DNA from: Bacillota bacterium
Lineage (GTDB): Bacteria; Vulcanimicrobiota; JAJTBE01
Length of the DNA stretch: 51,386 nt
Direction: 5' to 3'
Assembly: GCA_021287065.1 (NCBI GenBank)
Contig: JAJTBE010000022.1
Location: 1 to 51,386, forward strand
Shown here: positions 26,202 through 34,722 of the stretch, piece after piece
Layout of the letters: every line of letters starts with the position of its first letter
How positions within the stretch are numbered: position 1 is the first letter of the stretch
Program-made: the position numbers and the translations under genes
Notes under the pieces: model-generated
The model's input: the letters and a program-made list of their open reading frames with translations, nothing else
The model's database searches: none
Told to the model about the DNA's origin: nothing

Positions 26202-26303
26202 GCTTTGCTTATATACTAAAGGGAAAAACCCCGTTCACAGTTAAAGATCATCGCTTTCAATCGCATTGAATTTAGCTTTGCTTATATGCTAAAAGGAAAA
26301 ACC
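26202..26303 (+). repeat. 29-bp direct repeat before and across a gene start
   Basis: GCTTTGCTTATATACTAAAG and on to GGGAAAAACC (26202-26230) recurs as 26275-26303 with three changes, 73 bp apart. The second copy contains the first possible ATG (26286) of the next gene. Confidence 0.75.
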
Positions 26304-27149
26304 GGTAAATTAAAGAATTATCAGGTAAATCTTATTTCCGGGTGTTTTCAGAATATGGAATTCAGTTATAAAAAATCTCTGGTAATGACATATGTGGCAT
26401 TTGGTTCTTTTGCAGCTTTTCTCATTTTACTGTCCACATTTTTTATGGTTCTTTTTGCAGTTCCGATAATTGCAGTGGATATTGTAATAGGCATTCTGGG
26501 TTTTGGCGCGTTCAAAAGAGCCTATCAGATGTCTTCCATAACCATTTTGCTTGAACGGGAAGGCATTCATTATTTCAGGGGCAAGAAGAAGATTACTTTT
26601 ATCCCCTGGCACATAGTGGAAGATTTTACATTTACCAGTTCGAGATGCATCCTGAGAGTTGGCAACGAGTTTTATTATATATCCCGGGAGCTCAACAACT
26701 TTGAGGAATTTGAAAGGCAGATGGTGGAGCAGCTCACATTGCCTTTAGAGCAGAGAGGTTCCAATCTGCCAAAGCTGGATATGCCGGAGAGCATGGGCGG
26801 AATCAGGGATGATTCGCCGCCGCCGGAAAAACAGACAACATTACTTCAACCTGAAGTATATGAATATGAAGAAGAGGAAAAAGATTCTGTCGAGATTCTC
26901 GGCGAAGCAGGCGACGACGAAGATTGGATTAACAAAAGAGTTCAATCTTCATCAGGAGACAGAACAGATGAAATTCCCGAAGATTTTAGTATTTCAAACG
27001 AGCAGCTTCTTGGGGCGGAAGGTTTTGCCGGCGTGGGGGCTGAACAACCCGATTCATTTGAATACCGGAAAGGCAATCGTGGAGCGGCTTCAGGAAACCG
27101 GGGAGTATCATCCCAGCCTGAGCCAGAGGACGACGACGACATTTTTTAA
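26286..27149 (+). CDS. Membrane protein with two N-terminal helices and acidic tail
   Basis: Up to 287 residues, family not recognised. Two adjacent transmembrane helices (from about residue 34, MTYVAFGSFAAFLILLSTFF and VDIVIGILGFGAF) are followed by a small beta-rich domain (SITILLEREGIHYFRGKKK, then FIPWHIVEDFTF, CILRVGNEFYYIS) resembling the PH-like domain of two-helix bacterial membrane proteins. The rest is an acidic, disordered tail ending EDDDDIF. The start is uncertain: the first ATG lies in a repeat without a ribosome site, and ATGs at 26355 and 26385 are alternatives that still keep both helices. It converges on the chemoreceptor gene over a bidirectional terminator. Confidence 0.78.
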   Translation: MLKGKTGKLKNYQVNLISGCFQNMEFSYKKSLVMTYVAFGSFAAFLILLSTFFMVLFAVPIIAVDIVIGILGFGAFKRAYQMSSITILLEREGIHYFRGKKKITFIPWHIVEDFTFTSSRCILRVGNEFYYISRELNNFEEFERQMVEQLTLPLEQRGSNLPKLDMPESMGGIRDDSPPPEKQTTLLQPEVYEYEEEEKDSVEILGEAGDDEDWINKRVQSSSGDRTDEIPEDFSISNEQLLGAEGFAGVGAEQPDSFEYRKGNRGAASGNRGVSSQPEPEDDDDIF

Positions 27150-27215
27150 CCCGGGTATTATTTCTGTTGTATTTTACTATTACCGCAACAGCATGAAAAA
27201 TTCCTTACAAAGCAA

Positions 27216-27239
27216 ACGGAGGCTCAGAAGAGCCTCCGT
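27216..27239. terminator. Bidirectional terminator hairpin
   Basis: ACGGAGGCTC-AGAA-GAGCCTCCGT is a perfect ten-base-pair stem with a four-base loop between two converging genes. On the plus strand ATTTAGTTTAG follows; on the minus strand TTTGCTTTG follows. The T runs are broken, so efficiency is uncertain. Confidence 0.75.
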
Positions 27240-27275
27240 ATTTAGTTTAGTCAATCATTAGATTACAATCGGTTA

Positions 27276-29162
27276 TCAGGAATAGCGTACATATTCCGCT
27301 TCGTCATCTTCCATCTCATCGAGTTTGATGCTGAAGCCTTTGTCGTTTTGTTTAACCTTTGCCGTTCCTGTTTTCATATTATTCAGTTTCTTGCCATTTC
27401 CGTTTCCATTCCCGTTTCCGTTGCCATTTCCATTACCGACTGAAGCTTTAAATCCGTTCCCATTGCCATTTCCGGAAGCTTTTTCGGCGCTGAATGAGGT
27501 GGTTCTCTTTACTCTGCCTCCCCTGCTTTCATCAACAAGCTTGAAGAAGCTGATAGAATCCTGGAGCTGGTATGCCTGTGAAGATAACTCTTCAGCAGTA
27601 GCAGCCATTTCTTCCGAGGCTCCTGCATTCTGTTGAATTACCTGGTCGAGCTGCTGGAGAGCTTCATTGATCTGTCCTGCTCCTGCATTCTGTTCTTTAC
27701 TGGCTTCACTGATTTCCTGAACAAGCCCGGCTGTTTTCTGAATTTCGGGTGTCATCTTTGCCAGTAATGATTTCGCTTTTTCAGCAACATTCACACTTCT
27801 GGTCGCAAGTCCGGTAATTTCCTTTGCGGCAGTCTGGCTTCTTTCTGCAAGTTTTCTTACTTCAGCGGCAACCACAGCGAAGCCTTTTCCGTGTTCACCG
27901 GCTCTTGCTGCTTCTATAGCTGCATTGAGAGCCAGCATATTGGTTTGTCTTGCAATTTCCTCAACAACAGTAATTTTGGACGCAATCTCTTTCATTGCAC
28001 CTGTAGTTTCGGACACAGCGTGTTCACTTTCAAGGCTGTCTGACGAAACGGTATGTGCAATTTTTTCGGTCTGCAATGCATTGTCGGCGCTCTGTCTGAT
28101 ATTGGCTGACATTTCTTCCATTGAGGATGAAACTTCTTCAGCGGAAGCAGCCTGTTCGGAAGCGCCCTGTGAGAGTGTTTCGGCGGTGGAGCTGAGTTCC
28201 TGGCTTCCCTTGGTAACCATATCCGATGCCGATTTTACATTAGTAACAACTTCCCTGAGGTTTCCGACCATATCTTTGAGAGCAAGCAGTAATTTGTCCT
28301 TGTCCGATCTTTCCTTTACATCCATAGTCAGGTCGCCCTGTGCAATTCTCTCGGAGAGTCCTGTAACATCTCTGAGGCTTGCCACGACATTTTTCATGGA
28401 TTCAAGAAGTTTGCCGGTTTCATCCTGGCTTTTCACTCTGATATCGGATTCGAGGTCGCCAATGGCAAGATTATTGGATACGGCAACAGCCTCTTTGAGA
28501 GGGTCAGAAATAATCTTAGCCACGAAGAATGCAAACATTAGTATTCCTACAATACAGACGCCCAGAGCCATGAAGATTTTAGCCTGCATCTGTGCAACTT
28601 CATGCTCCACATCATCCACATAGATACCTGTGCCGATCACCCATCCCCAGGGTTTGTAGAGTTTCACATAAGAAATTTTTTGTACGGGCCTTGCGCCTTC
28701 CTGTTTAGCCCACATATATTCGACGAAGCCTTCATTTTTATTTTTTGCAAGATTTGCCATTTCAACAAACATAAGTTTGTTAGCTCCGTCTTTATAGTCT
28801 GAAAGACTTTTCCCAGCCATATCGGGTTTCAGCGGATGCTGTACCATTTTGGGTTCGAGGTCGTTGATCCAGAAGTAGTTATTCTCTCCATATCTGATCT
28901 CATTGATATCAGCCAGAGCTTTTTTCTGTGCTTCATCAACGGTCATTTCCTTTTTGTCTGCCTTGCCTCCGTAGTATTCAAGAATCGAATATGATGTTTC
29001 TATCAGGTTTTTGGTCATTTCCTGTTTAGAGCTCATCAGTTTCGCTTTAAAATATGGCATAACATAAAATACAATTCCGGCGACTACAATCGCAACAGTT
29101 ATAAGGGAGATAGTCATGATCTTGGAGAATATGGCCCAATCGCCAAATTTTTTCAACTTCAT
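27276..29162 (-). CDS. Methyl-accepting chemotaxis protein with sCache sensor
   Basis: Chemoreceptor of 628 residues. The ATG at 29162 has GAGGGG nine bases upstream. Layout: first transmembrane helix (about 14-36), periplasmic single-Cache domain of the sCache_2 type ([55 protein letters not shown]), second helix (about 200-225), HAMP domain, and the long cytoplasmic coiled coil with the hairpin tip [20 protein letters not shown] and [18 protein letters not shown] that binds CheA/CheW. The C-terminal tail has about 13 Asn-Gly units encoded by hexanucleotide repeats, then a short acidic end; no CheR/CheB docking pentapeptide is seen. No che or flagellar genes are nearby. The ligand is probably a small organic acid, by family only. 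Confidence 0.95.
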   Translation of the reverse strand: MKLKKFGDWAIFSKIMTISLITVAIVVAGIVFYVMPYFKAKLMSSKQEMTKNLIETSYSILEYYGGKADKKEMTVDEAQKKALADINEIRYGENNYFWINDLEPKMVQHPLKPDMAGKSLSDYKDGANKLMFVEMANLAKNKNEGFVEYMWAKQEGARPVQKISYVKLYKPWGWVIGTGIYVDDVEHEVAQMQAKIFMALGVCIVGILMFAFFVAKIISDPLKEAVAVSNNLAIGDLESDIRVKSQDETGKLLESMKNVVASLRDVTGLSERIAQGDLTMDVKERSDKDKLLLALKDMVGNLREVVTNVKSASDMVTKGSQELSSTAETLSQGASEQAASAEEVSSSMEEMSANIRQSADNALQTEKIAHTVSSDSLESEHAVSETTGAMKEIASKITVVEEIARQTNMLALNAAIEAARAGEHGKGFAVVAAEVRKLAERSQTAAKEITGLATRSVNVAEKAKSLLAKMTPEIQKTAGLVQEISEASKEQNAGAGQINEALQQLDQVIQQNAGASEEMAATAEELSSQAYQLQDSISFFKLVDESRGGRVKRTTSFSAEKASGNGNGNGFKASVGNGNGNGNGNGNGNGKKLNNMKTGTAKVKQNDKGFSIKLDEMEDDEAEYVRYS

Positions 29163-29204
29163 TTTTAAACACCCCTCATTTTTATTTTTACTCTTAGATC
29201 CCAA

Positions 29205-29816
29205 GCCTTTTCCTGTATGATCTCCTGATGTCCCTCCTTTCTGAAAGAACTGTTCTTCTCTTTATTTTGTGTATAACAAATTAAAGGTAGACCTTTATCA
29301 GCTGGAGTATGGAAAACCCAATACAAAAATAAGGGTAACCTGAGGTGGGTTCATTATGAAATCGGAGTGTGAGCCCTTGCCAACATCGCTCATCCGGAGT
29401 GAACTATTTCTGATTCCCTTGCGCCATTTTATTGCTTATTATTTTTCTACATTATTTTGTGAAATTGTTCACTATCCGATTTTCTGTTATAGTCATCCAT
29501 AATCTTTTATCGGCACATGAAAATTAAATTTAATACAAAACCCTAAATTTTCCGGAATTATTTTAAGTTTTTTTTTGTTTTCGGAAAAACCAAGTCATTA
29601 AGCGGGTTTTTATCGATTAGCCGATATCGGTTTCAATGATTTTCAGTGCTTGAGAAGGAATCTGGAAGGATTAAACAAATTATCGGAGAAACGGGCAGGA
29701 ATTTTATTTAATACTGACCGCAGTAAACCGGGGTTGTCTGAAAAGTCATAAGAAGATGACTTTTTGAACACATCCGGATAAATAAGGGAAATCCTATTAA
29801 TGGAGTTGACTTACTA
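29205..29816. promoter_or_regulatory. Divergent control region between chemoreceptor and glgP
   Basis: No gene lies in these 612 bp. A 13-bp palindrome AAGAACTGTTCTT (29245-29257) sits about 83 bp upstream of the chemoreceptor start and could be an operator. A candidate rightward promoter is TTGTTC, 17 bp, TATAGT (29465-29493), about 320 bp before glgP. The long leader it would give ends in a hairpin AAAAGTCAT-AAGAAG-ATGACTTTT at 29741-29765, followed by T, which resembles an AT-rich terminator or attenuator 52 bp before the glgP ATG. None of these is proven. Confidence 0.45.
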
Positions 29817-32378
29817 ATGAAGAAAATCCAACGCTACACGGTATTACCGAATATTCCGAAGAAGCTTAAACCCCTTCTCAAAATCGCATACAATCTATGG
29901 TGGACCTGGAGTCCCGATGCTCTGGACCTGTTCCGCTGGGTTGATACTGATATATGGGAGCAGACAAGCCACAGCCCTATCGAAATGCTTGGAAAAATTT
30001 CTCCCGAGCGTTTTGAGGAGCTGGAAAAAGACGAAGCATTCCTTCGTCATCTGGACACAGTTCACACAGATCTGGAAAAATATCTCAAACACCCCACCTG
30101 GTTCAAGAAAACCCACGGAGATAAATTCCACGGCAAGGTTGCTTATTTCTCTTTTGAATACGGCCTTCACGAATCACTCCGCCTCTATTCAGGCGGTTTG
30201 GGCATTCTTTCCGGCGACCATCTCAAATCCGCCAGCGATCTGGGCATTCCCCTCGTTGCAGTAGGTTTGATATACAAATACGGTTATTTCAAACAGTATC
30301 TCAACATCGACGGCTGGCAGCAGGAATTCTATATTACCAACGATTTTGAAAATATGCCTATGACTCTCAGAAGAGGCGAAGACGGCGTGCCGATTTACAT
30401 CGCGGTGGAATTCCCGGGCAGAGTGGTTTATGCACAGATTTGGGAGCTTAATGTAGGAAGAGTAAAGCTCTACCTGCTTGATACCAACCTTGATTTCAAT
30501 TCTCCCAAGGATCAGGAGATTTCACACAAACTTTACGGTGGAGACAATTACACCCGCATCCAGCAGGAAATCCTGCTCGGCATCGGCGGCGTAAGAGCTT
30601 TGGAAGCCCTTGGCGAAAAGCCTACAGTATTCCATATGAATGAAGGACATTCCGCATTCCTGGTATTCGAAAGAACGAGAATGCTTATGGAGCGCTACCA
30701 CCTTTCATTCAGCGAAGCGAGAGATCTGGTTTCCGCCAGCAGCATATTTACAACACACACACCGGTTCCCGCCGGAATCGATATATTCCAGGCAGACATG
30801 ATTGCCACATATTTTGGCGAGTATTGCAAAAAGCTGGGAATTTCCATCGGCGAACTTATCGGTTTGGGCAGACTCAACCCCACAGACATTAATGAACCTT
30901 TCTCAATGCCCTATCTGGCATTCAACTTCGCAGACCGTTCAAACGGCGTCAGCGAACTACACGGAAAGGTTTCGAGAGATATGTGGCGGGCACTCTGGCC
31001 GGATCTGCCGGACAAACTTGTCCCCCTCAGGCATGTTACAAACGGAATCCACACCCAGACATGGCTTTCAGATGAAATGGCAAGACTGTACGATCGCTAC
31101 CTCGGTCCTCAGATTCTTGACAATCCCCTTGATGACGCTCCCTGGCAGAAAGTGGACAAAATTCCGGAATCCGAACTGTGGCGCAGCAAGGAAAGACTCC
31201 GTGAAAGGCTTGTTTCATTTGCAAGAGGCAAAATGAAAGAACAGCTCAAACACAGAGGAGCTTCGTTCTCCAAGATCACTCATGTAGATGAGATTCTTGA
31301 TCCCCGGGCGCTCACAATCGGTTTTGCAAGAAGATTTGCCACATACAAGAGAGCAACCCTTCTGTTCAGCGATCCCGAGAGACTTGCAAAAATTCTCAAC
31401 GACAGAGACAGACCGGTTCAGATTATCTTCGCAGGAAAAGCACATCCCAAGGATGATCAGGGTAAAAAGCTCATCAGAGAGATTATCCATCTTGCCAATC
31501 AGGAAGAATTCAGAAGACATCTGGTATTCCTGGAAGACTACAGTATGGAAATAGCCCGTTATCTGGTTCAGGGCGTCGATGTGTGGATGAACACCCCCCG
31601 GAGACCTCAGGAAGCCAGCGGCACCAGCGGAATGAAAGTTCCCCCCAATGCCGGCGTCAACCTCAGCATCCTCGACGGCTGGTGGTGTGAAGGTTACAAC
31701 GGAGCCAACGGCTGGGCAATCGGCAGCGGCGAAGTCTATAAAGACCTCGATTATCAGGATGAAGTGGAAGCTCTTGCTCTCTATGAACTCCTTGAGAGAG
31801 AAGTTGTGCCTGCGTTCTACGATCGCGGAGTGGACGGACTTCCCAGAGAGTGGATAAAGAAGATGAAATCCTCGATAGCCACCCTCAGCCCCGTATTCAA
31901 TACAAACCGTATGGTTCACGAATACCACGAAAAGATCTATGACCCCGCTCAGGTTCAGTGGGAAGAACTGACAAAGAACGATATGGATATGACCAGAAAG
32001 ATGGAGAGATGGAAACGCTTCATTCTCGAACACTGGGACAGCGTCTATATTTCAAATGTCTATTCGGAAGTCAACGATCAGCTTAAAGTCGGAACCCATC
32101 TGGAAGTAAACGCAACAGTAAATCTCGGCGAAATTCAGCCTGATGATGTGGCAGTTGCGCTTTTCCACGGCACAATGGATGCCAAAGGCGATATTTACGA
32201 AGGCGAAAGAGTATGGATGACCGCCAAGGAACAGAAAGAACACGGACAGTATCTGTTCACCGGCGACATACCCTGCGGAGAATCAGGACAGCACGGCTAC
32301 GCAGTCTGCATATACCCCCAGACCAAGAAGCTGAGCAGAAGATTCGAGAAAGCCCTCATAAAATGGTGGGTAGGTTAA
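29817..32378 (+). CDS. glgP: Alpha-glucan phosphorylase (GT35)
   Basis: Pyridoxal-phosphate enzyme that releases glucose-1-phosphate from glycogen or maltodextrin, in the cytoplasm. The 853-residue protein has the extended N-terminal region of the bacterial/archaeal alpha-glucan phosphorylase subgroup (NLWWTWSPDALDLF), then EYGLHESLRLYSGGLGILSG, HMNEGHSAF, FTTHTPVPAG, the phosphate-site GFARRFATYKRATLLF, FAGKAHPKDDQGK and the cofactor block RRPQEASGTSGMKVPPNAG with the PLP lysine at K607. A C-terminal beta domain of about 100 residues follows (from VGTHLEVNATVNLGEIQPDD). TGGAG lies 12 bases before the ATG. No other glycogen gene is adjacent. A strong terminator follows at 32506. Confidence 0.96.
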   Translation: MKKIQRYTVLPNIPKKLKPLLKIAYNLWWTWSPDALDLFRWVDTDIWEQTSHSPIEMLGKISPERFEELEKDEAFLRHLDTVHTDLEKYLKHPTWFKKTHGDKFHGKVAYFSFEYGLHESLRLYSGGLGILSGDHLKSASDLGIPLVAVGLIYKYGYFKQYLNIDGWQQEFYITNDFENMPMTLRRGEDGVPIYIAVEFPGRVVYAQIWELNVGRVKLYLLDTNLDFNSPKDQEISHKLYGGDNYTRIQQEILLGIGGVRALEALGEKPTVFHMNEGHSAFLVFERTRMLMERYHLSFSEARDLVSASSIFTTHTPVPAGIDIFQADMIATYFGEYCKKLGISIGELIGLGRLNPTDINEPFSMPYLAFNFADRSNGVSELHGKVSRDMWRALWPDLPDKLVPLRHVTNGIHTQTWLSDEMARLYDRYLGPQILDNPLDDAPWQKVDKIPESELWRSKERLRERLVSFARGKMKEQLKHRGASFSKITHVDEILDPRALTIGFARRFATYKRATLLFSDPERLAKILNDRDRPVQIIFAGKAHPKDDQGKKLIREIIHLANQEEFRRHLVFLEDYSMEIARYLVQGVDVWMNTPRRPQEASGTSGMKVPPNAGVNLSILDGWWCEGYNGANGWAIGSGEVYKDLDYQDEVEALALYELLEREVVPAFYDRGVDGLPREWIKKMKSSIATLSPVFNTNRMVHEYHEKIYDPAQVQWEELTKNDMDMTRKMERWKRFILEHWDSVYISNVYSEVNDQLKVGTHLEVNATVNLGEIQPDDVAVALFHGTMDAKGDIYEGERVWMTAKEQKEHGQYLFTGDIPCGESGQHGYAVCIYPQTKKLSRRFEKALIKWWVG

Positions 32379-32505
32379 GCATTTTTTAACGGATATAATA
32401 TCTTTCCGGTAAAAGACCCGCTGCAACAACTGATTTGCCCCCCGGTATCTGGGTGCGCAAAATGAGGAACGGCGGTTTTCCGGAAAGTCGGTATAAAGCA
32501 TACAC

Positions 32506-32538
32506 GGAGGCTTTTCCTTATATGGAAAGCCTCCTTTT
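32506..32538 (+). terminator. Rho-independent terminator after glgP
   Basis: GGAGGCTTTTCC and GGAAAGCCTCC form an 11-base-pair stem with one bulged T and a TTATAT loop, followed by TTTTGATTTT. It lies 128 bp after the glgP stop. Confidence 0.85.
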
Positions 32539-32642
32539 GATTTTATGATTGTTTCTGGCTACTCGACCAATGAAAAAAATCTGAAATGATCATATCAGAC
32601 ATACAATGGGGAAACCAACAATAAGGGGAAGCGAGTGAAGCT

Positions 32643-33128
32643 CAATGTTGCTGAATTATGGCATGGATTAGTCTGTTTGTTCACGAGAAATATAATCGTT
32701 TGCCCAGCTCCCGGAGAAAACTTTTTTGAAAAAAGTTTCCTCCGGACCTCCATCCCAAAACTTTTGAATTGGGGGACCAACCGGGGACCGTGGGGTTTGG
32801 GGGACCGTCAGAGGGAACCACGCTTTTTTAAAAAAGCGAGGTTGCCCTCCGAACCTCCCTCCTTGAAAAACAAGAGTATAGGGCTGGAAATTGGAGCAAG
32901 TTTTACTAATTCAGTGGCATTGGGGTTAGGGACCGTCAGATGAGACCACGCTTTTTTGGAAAAGCGAGGTCTCCTCCGAACCTCCTCCCTTGAAAAACAA
33001 GAGTATTAGACTGTGGATTTGAGTAAATTTTTACTAATTCAGTGGCATTCCCTCCGAACCTCCCTCCTTGAAAAACAAGAGTATTGGGCTGGGGAGTGGA
33101 GTAAATTTTTACTAATTCAGTGGTATTG
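32643..33128 (+). repeat. Miniature hairpin element, copy C
   Basis: Left end CAATGTTGCTGAATTA, right end CTAATTCAGTGGTATTG, again inverted. The first hairpin module (32711-32745) is the most complete of the four copies: CCGGAG and CTCCGG close the AAACTTTTTT/AAAAAGTTT stem. Two full second modules follow, with hairpins at 32811-32849 (GAGGGAACC with GGTTGCCCTC) and 32939-32976 (GATGAGACC with GGTCTCCTC), and a third truncated one (33047-33128) that begins after its hairpin. It fills most of the 1 kb gap between the glgP terminator and the TPR gene at 33566. Confidence 0.85.
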
Positions 33129-33565
33129 ATTCCATGGGGCATCTGGTTTAGCGGGAAGCTACCAAATCCGATATCGAAACAAGCCAGATATTCGGAAAAA
33201 TCCCTAATAACAACATGATTATCTGTTTTGCAGGATTCTATTGTAAATGTCAAATCTTTAAGATAATATATTATGAGTGGGATTGTATAGTTAATAATTG
33301 GGAATAATACCTTTTTAGCAACATATCTGATGCCAGTTTTCAGAAATATCTTCTGTAACGGTTTACCGGCAGGATTGCTTCGAACTTTTTCGGAGGGTTT
33401 TCAATGACAATATGCAGTGGTTATTCCGGAAAGCTGGGCTGAAATGCCAATGGAACTTTTGTATTCTGCGGGAACAGTATTTCAGGAGTGCGATGGGGAG
33501 TTGGCTCAGGAATTGTCAGGTTTTGTTTGCTCCGGTAAGTTGTTATCAAATCTTCAGGGGGTTTA
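33129..33565. other. Gene-free region with dispersed repeat
   Basis: No gene is visible. 33364-33381 (TACCGGCAGGATTGCTTC) matches the last 19 bases of the window (51368-51386), and 33402-33437 (CAATGACAATATGCAGTGGT and on to TTCCGGAAAGCTGG) matches 20418-20452. Together ATTGCTTCG and CAATGACA, 25 bp apart, resemble a dispersed repeat that I recall from many unrelated bacterial genomes. The ribosome site AGGGGG for the next gene is at its right end. Confidence 0.5.
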
Positions 33566-34231
33566 ATGATTGCCGCCAAACTGGGATCCAGAACTTTAGT
33601 ATTCGTTATCATTCTTATACTGCTGATTGCAGTGTTATATTCTTTCTGGAAGCTTGAGCTGATAAGCATGTATGCTTTCGCATCCCTCTCCGTTATATCC
33701 GTGGCTTTTGTCATTCTCAATGTTTTTGACAGATACAGACAGCTTGAAAATATTGCGGAAACAGTGGTAAAAAAGGGGGACGAAGCATATAAAAAGGGTG
33801 ATTTGGGGAGCGCAATCAAACATTATAAGGACGCCCTCGGCATATATAAAGACAGTTTCAATGCTCACAACGGAATCGGCAACTGCTACAGAAAACAGAA
33901 CAACTGGGAAGTGGCGCTGAAAAATTATGAAAAAGCCTGCACCATCAATCCCGACTCTGCTATGGTTCATTATAATATGGGGCTTTCATTCCAGAAGCTC
34001 AACAAAGTGGATGAAGCTCTCAATTCACTTAATAAATCGGTGAAAATCAATAAGAACTTAATCGAAGCTTATCTTGTTATCGGTGATATCTACAAAAGCA
34101 ACGGAAACGATAACGAGGCTGTGGAGATGTACGAAACATTCCTTGAGTATTCACAGGATGAGGAAGCTTCTGCCACAGTAAGGAAAAAACTGGAGACAGC
34201 CAAAAAAATCAGGGATGAGAAATCATCCTGA
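33566..34231 (+). CDS. Membrane-anchored TPR protein
   Basis: A 221-residue protein with two closely spaced N-terminal hydrophobic helices (TLVFVIILILLIAVLYSFW and MYAFASLSVISVAFVILNVF), then a tetratricopeptide domain of about four repeats (KGDLGSAIKHYKDALGIYKD, NNWEVALKNYEKACTINPDS, NKVDEALNSLNKSVKINKN, GNDNEAVEMYETFLEYSQD). By the hairpin topology both ends would face the cytoplasm. TPRs imply a scaffold role. It is the first gene of a ten-gene rightward run; the pseudopilin gene begins 15 bp after its stop. AGGGGG precedes the ATG. Comparable small TPR membrane proteins occur with pilus or secretion machinery, but no assembly ATPase is present here. Confidence 0.85.
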   Translation: MIAAKLGSRTLVFVIILILLIAVLYSFWKLELISMYAFASLSVISVAFVILNVFDRYRQLENIAETVVKKGDEAYKKGDLGSAIKHYKDALGIYKDSFNAHNGIGNCYRKQNNWEVALKNYEKACTINPDSAMVHYNMGLSFQKLNKVDEALNSLNKSVKINKNLIEAYLVIGDIYKSNGNDNEAVEMYETFLEYSQDEEASATVRKKLETAKKIRDEKSS

Positions 34232-34246
34232 GAAAGGAGGAAGAGT

Positions 34247-34657
34247 ATGGGTTTATTCATCAGGAAAAAGCAAAAGGGGTTTACGCTGATCGAACTTTTA
34301 ACCGCCATTTTCATTATTACCGTCATAGCTACGATCATTTTCCCCAATATCAGAAAAGCTTTTTACCGGGCGAATCTCAGCGGATGCCAGAGTAATCTTC
34401 GCAATATGGCTACTGCAGTGGAAATCTATAATACGGACACCGGCAATTATCCGGACAAACTGGAACGGATTGTGCCTGAGAGGATGAGAAAACTTCCTGA
34501 ATGCCCGGCAGCAGGCAAAGAGACATATTCTGCAGGTTACGAAGTAGTCACTGATCCCGCAGCTTATACAATCCACTGTTCAGGGGACAATCACGGAATA
34601 ACGGGCTTAAATTCAGGGGAACCATACTATTCAGGGGATTCGGGATTGCACCCTTAA
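34247..34657 (+). CDS. Type IV pilin / type II secretion pseudopilin
   Basis: A 136-residue prepilin. The short basic leader ends in the prepilin peptidase site KQKG-FTLIELL, cutting after G11, with the conserved glutamate at position 5 of the mature protein. The hydrophobic helix (FTLIELLTAIFIITVIATII) drives membrane insertion and filament assembly. The globular part has GspG-like features (SNLRNMATAVEIYNTDTGNYP, then a short C-terminal beta domain with two cysteines at PECPA and IHCSG). AAAGGAGG is well placed. It is a lone pseudopilin: no prepilin peptidase, ATPase or secretin lies within the window, so it must use machinery encoded elsewhere. Confidence 0.92.
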   Translation: MGLFIRKKQKGFTLIELLTAIFIITVIATIIFPNIRKAFYRANLSGCQSNLRNMATAVEIYNTDTGNYPDKLERIVPERMRKLPECPAAGKETYSAGYEVVTDPAAYTIHCSGDNHGITGLNSGEPYYSGDSGLHP

Positions 34658-34722
34658 CAGGAAAACAGAACAAAAGGGATAATACAGGCATTAGCTTAGT
34701 ATTTTAATTTCGGGGAATAATT

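Noticed and set aside
27925-28623. 232-codon frame opposite the chemoreceptor
   Set aside because: Ser/Ala/Thr-rich shadow of the coiled-coil signalling domain.
31215-32033. 272-codon frame opposite glgP
   Set aside because: Antisense shadow of a fully conserved phosphorylase.
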